This document shows, piece by piece, positions 1 through 8,226 of a stretch of DNA of 32,172 bases (positions are counted from its first letter, which is position 1; each line of letters begins with the position of its first letter). The translations under genes and the position numbers were made by a program. Location: assembly GCA_903938575.1 (NCBI GenBank), contig CAJADV010000615.1:1-32172 (forward strand). Direction: 5' to 3'. The DNA is from an uncultured Gammaproteobacteria bacterium (GTDB lineage: Bacteria; Pseudomonadota; Gammaproteobacteria; Pseudomonadales; UBA5518). The notes beneath the pieces were generated by a model. It saw only the letters and a program-made list of their open reading frames with translations. It ran no database searches and was not told the DNA's origin.

Positions 1-867
1 CCGTGCGGCCAGCGCATCGAGGAGCGCGGGCAGTGCCACCCTACCCTGCCCGTCGGGCAATCTAAGAAGCTCGCAGCCTGCCGCTATAAGTGCCTGCTCA
101 CGGCTCGGGTCGGACTCAGCATGCACCAGCAGTGCGTGGCCCGGGCCAGCCGTCAGCCGCGCTCCAGGAGGCGTGCGCAGTTGGCTGTCGAGCACAACGC
201 GCAGCGGCTGTCTCGCGCTCGCAGCGTCACCGAGGCGCACATCGAGCCGCGGGTCATCCCTGAGCACGGTACCGATCCCGGTCATCACTGCACAACTGCG
301 CGCGCGCAGACGCTGAACATCCTGTCGCGCGGACTCGCCGGTGATCCATTGGCTCTCTCCGGAGGCCATCGCGGTGCGACCGTCCAGACTCATCGCGAGC
401 TTGCAGCAAAGCCATGGCCGGCCGCGCGTCATCCGCGCGAAGAAGCCGGGGTTCAGAGCGCGTGCCTCGCTCGCCAGGACCCCCACCTCGACCTCGATGC
501 CGGCGGCACGCAAGCGTGCGATGCCTTGGCCGCGCACGCGCGGGTTGGGATCTTCCGTCGCGACCACAACCCGTGCTATGCCGGCTGCGACCAGCGCGTC
601 GGCACAGGGGCCGGTGCGTCCGTGATGACTGCAAGGCTCGAGTGTCACATAGGCGGTAGCGCCCCGCGCATTTTCCCCGGCGACGGCGAGTGCCAATGCC
701 TCGGCATGCGGCTCTCCGGCGCGGTTGTGCCAGCCCTCGGCAATGAGTTCTCCGTTGCGAACGAGCACGCAGCCTACGCGCGGATTCGGTGAGGTTGAGT
801 CCAAACCATGCCGGGCAAGACGGATCGCCGTCGCCATAAAGCGCGTGTCATCGGGGCTGCTATTCAT
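1..867 (-). CDS. ribD: RibD, bifunctional riboflavin deaminase/reductase (3' end outside window)
   Basis: RibD performs two successive steps of riboflavin synthesis in the cytoplasm: deamination of the pyrimidine and NADPH-dependent reduction of the ribosyl chain. About 289 residues are visible from an ATG at 867, and the frame stays open to the window edge, so the C-terminal part is missing (the E. coli protein is about 367 residues). The zinc deaminase motif is clear: HAE with His54 and Glu56, then PCSHHGRTGPC with Cys79 and Cys88. From about residue 150 the reductase domain begins, with a K-x-A-x-SLDG motif followed by SQWITG. It lies 14 bp downstream of nrdR, the usual gammaproteobacterial order, and is probably co-transcribed with it. 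The start has only a weak GAG-type ribosome site, so coupling to nrdR is possible. The identification is secure; only the start codon is uncertain. Confidence 0.95.
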   Translation of the reverse strand, partial: MNSSPDDTRFMATAIRLARHGLDSTSPNPRVGCVLVRNGELIAEGWHNRAGEPHAEALALAVAGENARGATAYVTLEPCSHHGRTGPCADALVAAGIARVVVATEDPNPRVRGQGIARLRAAGIEVEVGVLASEARALNPGFFARMTRGRPWLCCKLAMSLDGRTAMASGESQWITGESARQDVQRLRARSCAVMTGIGTVLRDDPRLDVRLGDAASARQPLRVVLDSQLRTPPGARLTAGPGHALLVHAESDPSREQALIAAGCELLRLPDGQGRVALPALLDALAAR

Positions 868-881
868 GCGGAGCGGCGAAC

Positions 882-1355
882 TCAGGGCTCCGGGAGCGAG
901 AGCTGCTCTTCGGCGAGCCGCTCGATCTCTACCCGGAACTCGTTCAGGTCCTGGAAGCTGCGGTAGACGGACGCGAAGCGGACAAAGGCAACATGGTCCA
1001 CCGCTTTCAGCTGCCGCATGACCTCTTCACCGACCACGCGCGAAACCACCTCGCGCTCCCCCGACGCCTGGAGGATCCGCTTTATCTGGATCAGCATGGC
1101 CTCGATTTGCTCGCTGCTGACGGGGCGTTTCTCGAGGGCCCGCAGGATCCCCTGCCGCAGCTTGTCTTCATTGAAGGGCTCACGAACCCCGCTCTGCTTG
1201 ATGATGCGCGGCAGGAGGAGTTCGGCACTTTCGTAGGTCGTGAAGCGCTCGCTGCAACTCAGGCACTCGCGTCTCCGCCGGACCTGATCACCTTCGGCCA
1301 CGAGACGGGAGTCGATAACCTTGGTATCGGCGGCGGAGCAGAAAGGGCAACGCAT
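882..1355 (-). CDS. nrdR: NrdR, ATP-cone repressor of ribonucleotide reductase genes
   Basis: NrdR is a nucleotide-sensing transcriptional repressor that binds NrdR boxes in front of ribonucleotide reductase operons. The 157-residue protein begins with a zinc ribbon, with Cys3, Cys6, Cys31 and Cys34 as the four ligands. The ATP-cone domain covers roughly residues 49-139, where [13 protein letters not shown] opens the nucleotide-binding part. The length is close to the family norm of about 150. It precedes ribD by 14 bp on the same strand. No nrd gene is in the window, so its targets lie elsewhere. I see no convincing NrdR box pair in its own upstream region. Confidence 0.97.
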   Translation of the reverse strand: MRCPFCSAADTKVIDSRLVAEGDQVRRRRECLSCSERFTTYESAELLLPRIIKQSGVREPFNEDKLRQGILRALEKRPVSSEQIEAMLIQIKRILQASGEREVVSRVVGEEVMRQLKAVDHVAFVRFASVYRSFQDLNEFRVEIERLAEEQLSLPEP

Positions 1356-1385
1356 GCGGGGATCGTCCGGAACGGATCGCGGCGG

Positions 1386-1391
1386 ATACTA
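1386..1391 (-). promoter_or_regulatory. Candidate -10 element for nrdR-ribD
   Basis: Read on the minus strand the hexamer is TAGTAT, about 30 bp upstream of the nrdR start. No good -35 hexamer lies at 16-18 bp, so this is only a plausible promoter remnant or an activator-dependent site. The terminator of the TonB operon lies just upstream, which argues that nrdR needs its own promoter here. Confidence 0.35.
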
Positions 1392-1422
1392 GCACAGGGA
1401 CCCGGGATCACTTGGCCTGAAC

Positions 1423-1450
1423 GAAAACGGGCGGCATCTCTGCCGCCCGT
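1423..1450 (-). terminator. Intrinsic terminator of the TonB2-like operon
   Basis: A perfect 10-bp stem (ACGGGCGGCA pairing with TGCCGCCCGT, loop of 4) lies about 20 bp past the stop codon of the last TonB-operon gene. On the minus strand it runs into TTTTCG, so the orientation fits a rho-independent terminator for the operon and separates it from nrdR-ribD. Confidence 0.85.
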
Positions 1451-1470
1451 CGATGGAGCCGAGGCGCGTG

Positions 1471-2895
1471 TCAGCCCCTGTCGAGGCGCCGAGCCTCTTC
1501 GAGCGAGCGCGTCATGAAGGGGTTGCGCCGCAGCAGTTCATTCGCAAGCACCGCTTGGCTCTGCTCATCAAGGATCCGCGTCACGATATTGGAAAGCGCA
1601 GTCATGCCTTGATTAATGAAGAGCAGCGGGATGGCGATACCAATTCCCAGTACCGTCGCCATCATGGCCTGCCCGATACCATGCGCCATCATCTTGGGGT
1701 CACTGGAACCCGTGGACGTGATGACATGGAAGGTCACGATCATGCCAATAACTGTACCGATCAGACCGAGCAGCGGACCCGCCGCCACGCCGAGGCGCAA
1801 GAAGGCCTGGAAGCGTTGCAGTTTAGGCACTTCGCGAAGCACAGCCTCGGAGATCTTGAGTTCCACAACCTCTGCCGACTGACCGGCCACATCACCCTCA
1901 TGCATTGCCAGAAGAACACGACCAAGCGGATTGTTGCTGGTGGGCTGTGAGAGGTTCTTCAACTGCGCGGCAACCTTGGCACGCTGCATAAACAGATAGA
2001 TGTACTGGTATAGCGCGAGCACTACCGCAAGTATGCCCACGAAAAGAATCACGTAGTTGACGACCTCTCCGTGCTGGATACGCTCGATGATATTCGGGCG
2101 CTCAGAAAACATCCCTATCATCGCACCACGTGCCGGATCTACCACAGCTGAGACGTACCCCTCCCCGGTGGAGCCCGAGAGGTCCCTCGCCGTACGCATG
2201 AGGCCGGGCGTGAGCTCACGCTCGAGTTGCTCGAGTTGCAAGGTGCTCGAGTTGTACGTGAGATACTTGCCGTCGGCAACCGCAGTGAAAGGACCTACTC
2301 TCACGACGTCCGCCTCTGCCAACGTCCCGTCACGCATCTTGACCGGTGCCTTGAAGCGGACGACCTTGGATGTCTCTGTCATTTCGCGCTGTAGCTCGAA
2401 CCACAGGCGCTGAAGCTCGTCGATACCCGGAAGCTCCTTCGCCGCGGCAATCCGCCGCATGAACGCCTCACGCCCTTCCTCGCCTTCGACAGGCCGGAAC
2501 TGCGAACTGAGCATGGAGCTGGACAGTACATTGGCCGCGTCGCCGGCAATCTGGCGCGTAACCCCGAAGAGCTCTCCCAAGTTGCCTTCGCGCTGACGCA
2601 GCAAATCTTTGAATTCCGTGATACGCGCGTCGTTTGCGGTCCATTCGGCATCGAGTGTCTTGGTCCGGTTGTCAGCGCGCTGGCGCCGCGCGGCCGCTTC
2701 CGCCAGAGATTTCTCCTGCTTCTGAAGCTCTACTCGCTGAGTAGCTTCGCGTTCCTTCCAGACTTTCGCCTCCCGCTCACGCATGGCGGCCGCCTGGCGC
2801 TCCAATTCGCCTAGGTTCACGGCAGCGTGCGTTGCAGCCAACGGCAGCAGGCTGAGGGCTACGAGAGCGGCTTTGATAAAGCGAGTGCAGTTCAC
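1471..2895 (-). CDS. TtpC-like MotA/TolQ/ExbB proton-channel protein, second copy
   Basis: This 474-residue protein has a cleavable signal peptide (about residues 1-24, ending THAA), a long charged coiled-coil periplasmic region (about 25-120), a middle domain, and a C-terminal ExbB/TolQ channel domain. One membrane helix lies near residue 280, and the GPLLGLIGTVIGM and ATVLGIGIAIPLLF helices lie near 375-440. This is the layout of Vibrio and Shewanella TtpC, which assists TonB2 in energising outer-membrane transport. It starts with GTG at 2895, inside the preceding DUF3450 stop (GTGA, 4-bp overlap), exactly as in the paralogous pair at 8226/8223. It is the last gene before the terminator. 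It is clearly paralogous to the protein at 6835-8226. Its separate role is inferred only from the duplication. Confidence 0.88.
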   Translation of the reverse strand: MNCTRFIKAALVALSLLPLAATHAAVNLGELERQAAAMREREAKVWKEREATQRVELQKQEKSLAEAAARRQRADNRTKTLDAEWTANDARITEFKDLLRQREGNLGELFGVTRQIAGDAANVLSSSMLSSQFRPVEGEEGREAFMRRIAAAKELPGIDELQRLWFELQREMTETSKVVRFKAPVKMRDGTLAEADVVRVGPFTAVADGKYLTYNSSTLQLEQLERELTPGLMRTARDLSGSTGEGYVSAVVDPARGAMIGMFSERPNIIERIQHGEVVNYVILFVGILAVVLALYQYIYLFMQRAKVAAQLKNLSQPTSNNPLGRVLLAMHEGDVAGQSAEVVELKISEAVLREVPKLQRFQAFLRLGVAAGPLLGLIGTVIGMIVTFHVITSTGSSDPKMMAHGIGQAMMATVLGIGIAIPLLFINQGMTALSNIVTRILDEQSQAVLANELLRRNPFMTRSLEEARRLDRG

Positions 2896-3602
2896 GAGCG
2901 GGCCTCCTGCGCCGGGGGCACCGGAACGAACATCACGTCAGGCGCTACTTCTTTTTTGGCAACCCGCAGTGCCTGGGCCACTGTGTCACGGTAATCGTTG
3001 TCAACGACCCATGTCTTCTGGGCGTGGTCCCAATAGCCAGCCTCCTGGCCATCGTCTGTGCGGTACAGCAGGGACACGCGACCGACCCTCACGAACTCGG
3101 CCTTACGACCGTCGTCAAGTTGCCCTGGATACGCCGCAACCGAACGGCCATATTCCATCTCGATTTGATAGGCCTCTAGAAGACGGCGGTATTTCTCGGC
3201 CGAGTTCAGACCGCCGTCAGACATCATGTCCTTGAGACGCTGCATGCGGTCTTGGCGGCTATCGTCGCTGTCCCCGATAGGATCGAGGAAGGGGAGGTCC
3301 TGGGCGACAAACTTCTCAAGATCACCATGCATCCGCGAGAGAAGCGGGGCCAGGTTGGCTGCAGTGGCGTCGAGCGCAGCGGACTGCGATTCGACGTCAG
3401 CCAGACGCTGCTGCTGCGAAGCGATCTGCTTGGTGAGCGTGTCGTTATAGCGCACGAAACTCTCAGTGTCTGCGTAGAGTTTCGCGTAGCGCTCCCCGAC
3501 GTCCTGCGCGTGGCTCGCCACGCTCCCGACGCCCAGAAGCACCGCGACCGCGATGCCTGCCACCCTGCGCACAGGGCTATTGTGTGGTTTATTCCGGCTC
3601 AT
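2892..3602 (-). CDS. DUF3450 periplasmic coiled-coil protein, second copy
   Basis: The family is of unknown biochemical function but is almost always encoded beside TtpC-type ExbB proteins in TonB2-like operons. From the ATG at 3602 the protein is 236 residues: a signal peptide of about 27 residues ending SHAQ, a coiled coil (about 30-110), and a compact C-terminal part containing RVGRVSLLYRTDDG and GYWD. The C-terminus (VPVPPAQEARS) closely resembles that of the copy at 8223-9011, which ends VPVPAPKEARS. A TTG at 3626, overlapping the upstream TPR stop, is an alternative start. I prefer the ATG because the signal peptide then begins cleanly, although its GAGG ribosome site is 13 bp away, a little far. 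Confidence 0.87.
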   Translation of the reverse strand: MSRNKPHNSPVRRVAGIAVAVLLGVGSVASHAQDVGERYAKLYADTESFVRYNDTLTKQIASQQQRLADVESQSAALDATAANLAPLLSRMHGDLEKFVAQDLPFLDPIGDSDDSRQDRMQRLKDMMSDGGLNSAEKYRRLLEAYQIEMEYGRSVAAYPGQLDDGRKAEFVRVGRVSLLYRTDDGQEAGYWDHAQKTWVVDNDYRDTVAQALRVAKKEVAPDVMFVPVPPAQEARS

Positions 3603-3622
3603 GACTGGCTGTGATCCTCGAA

Positions 3623-4855
3623 TCAACCCTTCTGGACCTTGATCAACTGCAGATAGCCATCGGCCATCCTTCGATGCTTCTCGAAGCCACGCGCTCGATT
3701 GAACGCGTCGCCCGCGGGCCCGTAGTTCTTCTGGTTGAAGTGCGCGATCCCGAGAAGCAACTGCGCGTTACCTGTGTCCTTGAGGCCGCCTTTGCGGATT
3801 CCGCTTTGCAGCGCCTTCGCGGCTTCGCCCCATTCACTTCGTTGGATCTGGACTTCTCCGAGTCGCACAAACAGATCGCCGCTCCCGGCCATTTCAGCGG
3901 CCCGGTTCAACGGGGAAATCGCCTTCCCGAAGTCGCGTGCACTGATCCAGCAGTTGGCCTGCTTCTCATAGAGCTTGGCGTCAACCTTCACCTGCTTCTT
4001 CGCGATAGCCTCGTCGAGGGTCATGCCACAACGGTAAGGCAGTTCGTTGAAGAGTTGCAGATCGGCGAGGCGGCGTATGTCAGAGTCTTCGTTCACGATC
4101 CCGGCGTTGTACGCGAGCTGCAAGGTGCTCAGAGCCTTGATGTAGTCCTCCATCTGCCCATACACAGACGACAACTGCTGCCAGTAGCTCTTTTTCTCAG
4201 GCGTCATGGAAATCAGTTTCTTCAGCAGCGGCACTGCCTCGGAGTAGCGGTCTTGCTGCAGATACAGCGCCAGGACCAGTTGGACCCAGCCTTCTTGCGG
4301 CTTGTCTGTGAGGTCTACGGCTTTCTGCGCCGGAGGCGTAGCACGCTTGAAGTCCTCCTGCTGGTAATAGGCTACCGCAAGCAGGTAGTAAGCAGCACCG
4401 TTAGGGCTTTGGGCCGTGCGAAACCACTCTTCCAAGGCCGCAGCGCCTTCCTTCCATTTTTCCTCGGCAAGGAACATCTGCGCCATTTGATAGCGCGTGT
4501 CCGAGATTTCCTTGTCGTTCAGGCCCCCGGCGGCGATCGCTGCCTGCAGGTGCCCGCGCGCCTTGGTGTAGTTGTCCTGCGAACTCTCGATGGTAGCGAG
4601 GATCTGCTCCGTACGGCTACGCTCGTAAGGGCTCAGCGAATCCAGCTTCAACTTTGCGATCGCCGCTTTGGCGCCCGAGTAGTTCTCCTTGTTGAGCGCC
4701 TCGATGGCCTCGGTCAGGATTTTTCCAGTCGCAGCGTCGATGCCCGTGGGAGGGGGCGCATCGTCTTTTTTCTTTTGGGCGTTGGCCTGACCTGCCAGCG
4801 AAAGCGCCAGGAGCAGGGCAAGAGTCGCGCGGAGCATGAACTGCATCATGGTCAT
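3623..4855 (-). CDS. Periplasmic TPR-repeat protein of the TonB2-like operon
   Basis: This 410-residue protein has an N-terminal signal peptide (cleavage near residue 26, after GQANA) followed by many TPR-like helix pairs. Examples are the stretch with YYLLAVAYYQQEDFKRA and the one with FNQKNYGPAGDAFNRAR near the C-terminus. TPR proteins in this operon position are known from Shewanella-type TonB2 clusters, where they are needed for TonB2-dependent uptake. A role as a periplasmic adaptor between TonB and the envelope is inference. The ATG at 4855 follows the tonB stop by 3 bp, so translation is probably coupled. There is a lysine-rich KKKDDAPPP segment directly after the signal peptide. Confidence 0.87.
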   Translation of the reverse strand: MTMMQFMLRATLALLLALSLAGQANAQKKKDDAPPPTGIDAATGKILTEAIEALNKENYSGAKAAIAKLKLDSLSPYERSRTEQILATIESSQDNYTKARGHLQAAIAAGGLNDKEISDTRYQMAQMFLAEEKWKEGAAALEEWFRTAQSPNGAAYYLLAVAYYQQEDFKRATPPAQKAVDLTDKPQEGWVQLVLALYLQQDRYSEAVPLLKKLISMTPEKKSYWQQLSSVYGQMEDYIKALSTLQLAYNAGIVNEDSDIRRLADLQLFNELPYRCGMTLDEAIAKKQVKVDAKLYEKQANCWISARDFGKAISPLNRAAEMAGSGDLFVRLGEVQIQRSEWGEAAKALQSGIRKGGLKDTGNAQLLLGIAHFNQKNYGPAGDAFNRARGFEKHRRMADGYLQLIKVQKG

Positions 4856-4858
4856 GCC

Positions 4859-5458
4859 TCAGTTCTCCAGGTCGAAGCGGATGATCGTGCGTACGCCACG
4901 ACGTTCGACGGGCTGTCCGTTCTCAACCTTGGGGTTGTAACGCCAGCGACTGATAGCCTTGAGTGCGGCGTCGTTGAATATGGTACCTGGCTTGGAGTCG
5001 ACGACCTTGGCGTCCTTGACCGCGCCGGTGCCTGTAATCGTGAATTCCACGAGCACCCACCCTTCAATGCCACGGTTTACGGCACGCGCAGGGTAGTCTG
5101 GAGGAACGCGAACCAAGGGAATCGTATCGCGGTCGGAGCCTGCGGAAATGTTCAGCCCGCTCATCGCGCCGCGTGCATCGACGCTTGGCGTAAGTGTGGC
5201 GACGTTGCTGTCTACGCCACTCGTTTGGAACTGCATCTTTGGCACTTCCGGCGCAGGCGGTGGGCGCTCACGCTCGACCTTTTCTTCGCGCTTGCTCGCG
5301 ACATCGGTATCTTTGCGCATCCGGGTGAACTCGATCCGGGTCGCTTCTCTCATAGCTTCGCCGCCGCTCGGGCGGCTGACCAAGCTGGACATCAGCCAGA
5401 ACATCAGCAGAGTGAGAACTGTGCCGAACAGCAGGGATAATGGCAGTCTTGTGAACAA
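4859..5458 (-). CDS. tonB: TonB-family energy transducer (TonB2 type)
   Basis: TonB passes the proton-motive force harvested by ExbB/ExbD to outer-membrane receptors. From the TTG at 5458 the protein is 199 residues: one N-terminal membrane anchor (about 3-26), a short charged linker with only one proline run (RPPPAPEVP, about 66-74), and a C-terminal TonB_C domain from about residue 115 onward (DYPARAVNRGIEGWVLVEF, then ISRWRYNP). The short proline region is typical of TonB2 rather than classical TonB1. An in-frame ATG at 5542 would lie inside the preceding exbD. The TTG has a perfect AGGAG 8 bp upstream (5467-5471) and gives a proper anchor, so I chose it. It sits between exbD and the TPR gene in one operon. 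Confidence 0.9.
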   Translation of the reverse strand: MFTRLPLSLLFGTVLTLLMFWLMSSLVSRPSGGEAMREATRIEFTRMRKDTDVASKREEKVERERPPPAPEVPKMQFQTSGVDSNVATLTPSVDARGAMSGLNISAGSDRDTIPLVRVPPDYPARAVNRGIEGWVLVEFTITGTGAVKDAKVVDSKPGTIFNDAALKAISRWRYNPKVENGQPVERRGVRTIIRFDLEN

Positions 5459-5486
5459 GGCTATGGCTCCTGCTGCAGTTCCGGGA

Positions 5487-5897
5487 TCAGCCGCCGGCAG
5501 CCGTATCGGCTGCGATGGCGACGTCTTTGATGCCACCTGCACGCACTTCGTCCATCACTTTTGCGACGACGCCGGCGCGTGAGGCTCGATCGGCAATGAT
5601 CACTACGCTGTCGTCCGGGCGCTCGGTATGAAGGCGCTCGATGACGTTTCGCACCTCACGCAGATCAATAGACTGGCGATCAAGCCAGATATCTCCGTTC
5701 TCGCGGATGGCAATGAGGAGATTGCCCTTGGGACGCTCCTCCGCCGTCGAAGCGTTCGGCTTGAACACCTCTATGCCAGGTTCCTTTATGAAGGACGTGG
5801 TGATGATGAAGAAGATCAACAGGTTGATCGTGAAATCGAGCATCGGCGCAAGGTCGATGCCGTGGTCTTCTTGCTCTGCGGAGTGTTGCTTGGCCAT
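5487..5897 (-). CDS. exbD: ExbD biopolymer transport protein, second of a tandem pair
   Basis: ExbD dimers sit in the pore of the ExbB pentamer and carry the proton-responsive aspartate. This 136-residue protein has a short cytoplasmic N-terminus, one membrane helix (about 21-40) with the conserved aspartate at position 21 (PMLDFTINLLIFF), and a periplasmic domain of about 90 residues. It differs from the neighbouring ExbD at 5911-6321 in most of the periplasmic domain. It ends in an alanine/glycine-rich tail (AADTAAGG). It begins 13 bp after the first exbD and is followed by tonB after 28 bp. Loss of function is unlikely because all core residues are present. Confidence 0.92.
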   Translation of the reverse strand: MAKQHSAEQEDHGIDLAPMLDFTINLLIFFIITTSFIKEPGIEVFKPNASTAEERPKGNLLIAIRENGDIWLDRQSIDLREVRNVIERLHTERPDDSVVIIADRASRAGVVAKVMDEVRAGGIKDVAIAADTAAGG

Positions 5898-5910
5898 CTG
5901 ATCGCTCCGC

Positions 5911-6321
5911 TCACTCGGTCGTGGTGAACGTGATGTTGTAGATGCCGCCGAGATGAACTTGCTCGACGATGGATATCAGGGTTCCCGTAGGCGACTCAGA
6001 ACCCGCAAGCACCAGCACGCCGGCATCCGGGTTTACCGCGCTCATGCGCTCGACGTTTGCGCGAACTGCACGGACATCGACGGCGCGGTTGTCCATGTAT
6101 ATTTCACCCGTGTCGAGAACCTGGATCTGGATGCTCTTGGAATCCGAATCGTTCGGCTGATCGAAACCGGTTGGCCGGTTCACCACTACCGCTGTCGCCT
6201 TGACGAACACCGCGGTGATGATGAAGAAGATCAGTAGGTTGATGACGAAGTCGAGCATCGGCGCTAGATCGATGCCGTGGGACGACTCCCCGTGGTCCTG
6301 TACGCGACGTTTGAAACGCAT
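5911..6321 (-). CDS. exbD: ExbD biopolymer transport protein, first of a tandem pair
   Basis: Also 136 residues, with the aspartate at position 24 in PMLDFVINLLIFF and one membrane helix (about 24-43). Its periplasmic domain carries VLDTGEIYMDNRAVDVRAVR, the usual ExbD/TolR fold signature. The N-terminal flank (HGIDLAPMLDF) is identical to that of the other ExbD, while the periplasmic domains have diverged strongly. That is what one would expect if both are kept to form a mixed dimer or to contact different partners. It follows exbB by 2 bp, and the same operon promoter presumably drives it. Confidence 0.92.
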   Translation of the reverse strand: MRFKRRVQDHGESSHGIDLAPMLDFVINLLIFFIITAVFVKATAVVVNRPTGFDQPNDSDSKSIQIQVLDTGEIYMDNRAVDVRAVRANVERMSAVNPDAGVLVLAGSESPTGTLISIVEQVHLGGIYNITFTTTE

Positions 6322-6323
6322 GG

Positions 6324-6842
6324 CTAGAGCGACAACCTGTCTGCTAAGAGTTCGGTTTCATGGGCCGCGCGCGTCCGGAGCGCATGCACAGGGTAGAGAC
6401 CCGTGATGCTGACTGCCAGTCCGGTCATCGTGCAGATCATGGCTTCGGATACACCACTGGCCATCGATCGGGCGTCTGCATTACCACGAAGCGCCATGGA
6501 GTCGAATACCCCGAGCATCCCCGAAACGGTTCCGACGAGGCCGAGCAGCGGCGACATGGGCACCAACACCTGAAGAACAGGGAAGCCAACGGTCATGTTC
6601 TGATTGATACGAGAGATCATGGCCTGCCGAATTTGCCGCGCACACCAAGAACTCTTGTCCGTACGGGCAAGCCATTCTTTTTGGGCGCTGGACGCCTCCC
6701 GTGGCAACACGCGCGAAAAGTACCAATAGCGCTCGATCGCCAGGCCCCACATGAGGACACCGCTGGCGAAAATCCAGCCTACCCAAGGCCCTCCATCCGA
6801 CAGGAGATGGATAAACCCACCAAACAGCGGAATATCAGCCAC
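6324..6842 (-). CDS. exbB: ExbB-family proton channel protein (ExbB2)
   Basis: This short (172-residue) ExbB is the canonical channel subunit of TonB2 systems. It has one N-terminal membrane helix (about 12-35), then a cytoplasmic loop. Two helices follow: VPMSPLLGLVGTVSGML (about 95-115) and ASGVSEAMICTMTGLAVSI (about 130-155). The GTG start at 6842 overlaps the end of the TtpC-like gene by 8 bp, so translation is coupled. It should form the inner-membrane complex with the two ExbD proteins and TonB encoded next. I see no missing key residue. Confidence 0.92.
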   Translation of the reverse strand: MADIPLFGGFIHLLSDGGPWVGWIFASGVLMWGLAIERYWYFSRVLPREASSAQKEWLARTDKSSWCARQIRQAMISRINQNMTVGFPVLQVLVPMSPLLGLVGTVSGMLGVFDSMALRGNADARSMASGVSEAMICTMTGLAVSITGLYPVHALRTRAAHETELLADRLSL

Positions 6843-8226
6843 GACGGGTCGTCTCGATGCTTTCGGCCAGCATGCCGGCGGACTGCTCTTCGATCACTTG
6901 AGCGATCCCCTTCGAGATGGACGTCAAGAGAGCGTTCGCGAACAACAGCGGAATAGCGATACCGATACCGAGGACGGTCGCGATCATTGCCGCACCGATG
7001 CCTTCAGCCATCAGTTTGGGATCGCTGGACCCGGATTCGGTGATGCTCTGGAAGGTCAAGATCATGCCAAGAACCGTACCGATCAGACCCAGCAATGGTC
7101 CCGCGGCGACGGCAAGGCGCAACATCGCCTGGAAACGCTCGAGTCTGGGAACTTCACGGAACACGGCCTCGGCAATTCGCAGTTCCGCGACATCAGCGTC
7201 CTGTTCGATGTTGCTTGCGTCCCCTTTGAAGGCAAGGAGAACCCGACCCAGCGGATTGTCTGCTGCAGGCTTTCCAAGACTCTTCAGCTGTGCGGACACT
7301 TTCATGCGCACGACGATCAGGAACACGAGCTGGTACAGGAAGCACACCATGGCAATACCGCCGACGAGCAGGATCACATAGTTGACGGATTCACCGTGCT
7401 CAATCCGATACGCCCACGACGGACGCTCGACATAGAGGGACATCAGCACTCCGCGCGAACCGTCGACGACTGCCGTCGGGTAACCGCTGCTTGCTGCCGA
7501 GAACTGGGCGCCGATGGCCATGAATTCCGCCGGTGGTTGCCGGGGGTACACGCTGAATGCCTTGAGCTCAGGCAGATAATTCAGGTACTTGCCTTCGGAC
7601 ATCGCCGTAAACGGGCCCACACGGATGACTTCGGTCTCCTTGGGCTCACCGCCAGGCTGCACGACCCTTGTGGTGTACTTCGCAACAGCACCGCTCTGTG
7701 TCATTTCCCCGTGAAGTTCAAGCCACACTTTTTCGAGGTCACTATGCGTGGGCGCTGTCTGTGAAGCTGCGAATTCGCGCAAGTAGTCGTCTCGGATCGA
7801 CTCACCCTCAGCTGCCTGAAACTGCGTGGAAATCATCGACTGCTGCAGGATGTTCGCGGAATCACCAGCCACCTGACGAGCCAGACCGAACACTTCCTGC
7901 AGACCCAGTGATGCGGCCTTGTCGCGAAGCTTTTTATCGGCCTCGTTGATCACGAGCTCATTCGCGGAGAACTGTTCGGCGAGCTTGTCGGACGCCGCCG
8001 AGAGAGCTTCGCGGCGGCTTTGAGCCTCGGCGAGCATCTTGGCTTGCTGCTCCGCAGGCGCTGCGTTGAGCTCCGCTGCACGCTGCTGAAAGGTTTGCTG
8101 CTCTGCTGCACGCGCCGCCTGCACCTCTGCGAGGAGGCCTTCGAGCGAGTCCTGCGCCAAGGCTACACCGGCCTGTAGCATCACGGCCGCAGCCGCGACA
8201 AGGATCAACTGCTTGGACTTAATCAC
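6835..8226 (-). CDS. TtpC-like MotA/TolQ/ExbB proton-channel protein, first copy
   Basis: This 463-residue protein has a signal peptide (about residues 1-24), a coiled-coil periplasmic stretch (about 25-115), a middle domain of about 150 residues, and a C-terminal ExbB-like channel domain. Its helices are near 272-292 (YVILLVGGIAMVCFLYQLVF) and 370-440 (GPLLGLIGTVLGM, ATVLGIGIAIPLLF). Vibrio TtpC is the best-known relative; it is essential for TonB2- but not TonB1-dependent transport. It begins with GTG overlapping the DUF3450 stop by 4 bp and is followed by the short ExbB. It is a paralogue of the protein at 1471-2895, with the strongest similarity in the channel domain. Confidence 0.9.
   Translation of the reverse strand: MIKSKQLILVAAAAVMLQAGVALAQDSLEGLLAEVQAARAAEQQTFQQRAAELNAAPAEQQAKMLAEAQSRREALSAASDKLAEQFSANELVINEADKKLRDKAASLGLQEVFGLARQVAGDSANILQQSMISTQFQAAEGESIRDDYLREFAASQTAPTHSDLEKVWLELHGEMTQSGAVAKYTTRVVQPGGEPKETEVIRVGPFTAMSEGKYLNYLPELKAFSVYPRQPPAEFMAIGAQFSAASSGYPTAVVDGSRGVLMSLYVERPSWAYRIEHGESVNYVILLVGGIAMVCFLYQLVFLIVVRMKVSAQLKSLGKPAADNPLGRVLLAFKGDASNIEQDADVAELRIAEAVFREVPRLERFQAMLRLAVAAGPLLGLIGTVLGMILTFQSITESGSSDPKLMAEGIGAAMIATVLGIGIAIPLLFANALLTSISKGIAQVIEEQSAGMLAESIETTRRG

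Noticed and set aside
3611-5440. A 609-codon open frame on the plus strand
   Set aside because: It lies opposite the TPR and tonB genes, has no recognisable domain, and is the usual antisense shadow in GC-rich coding DNA.
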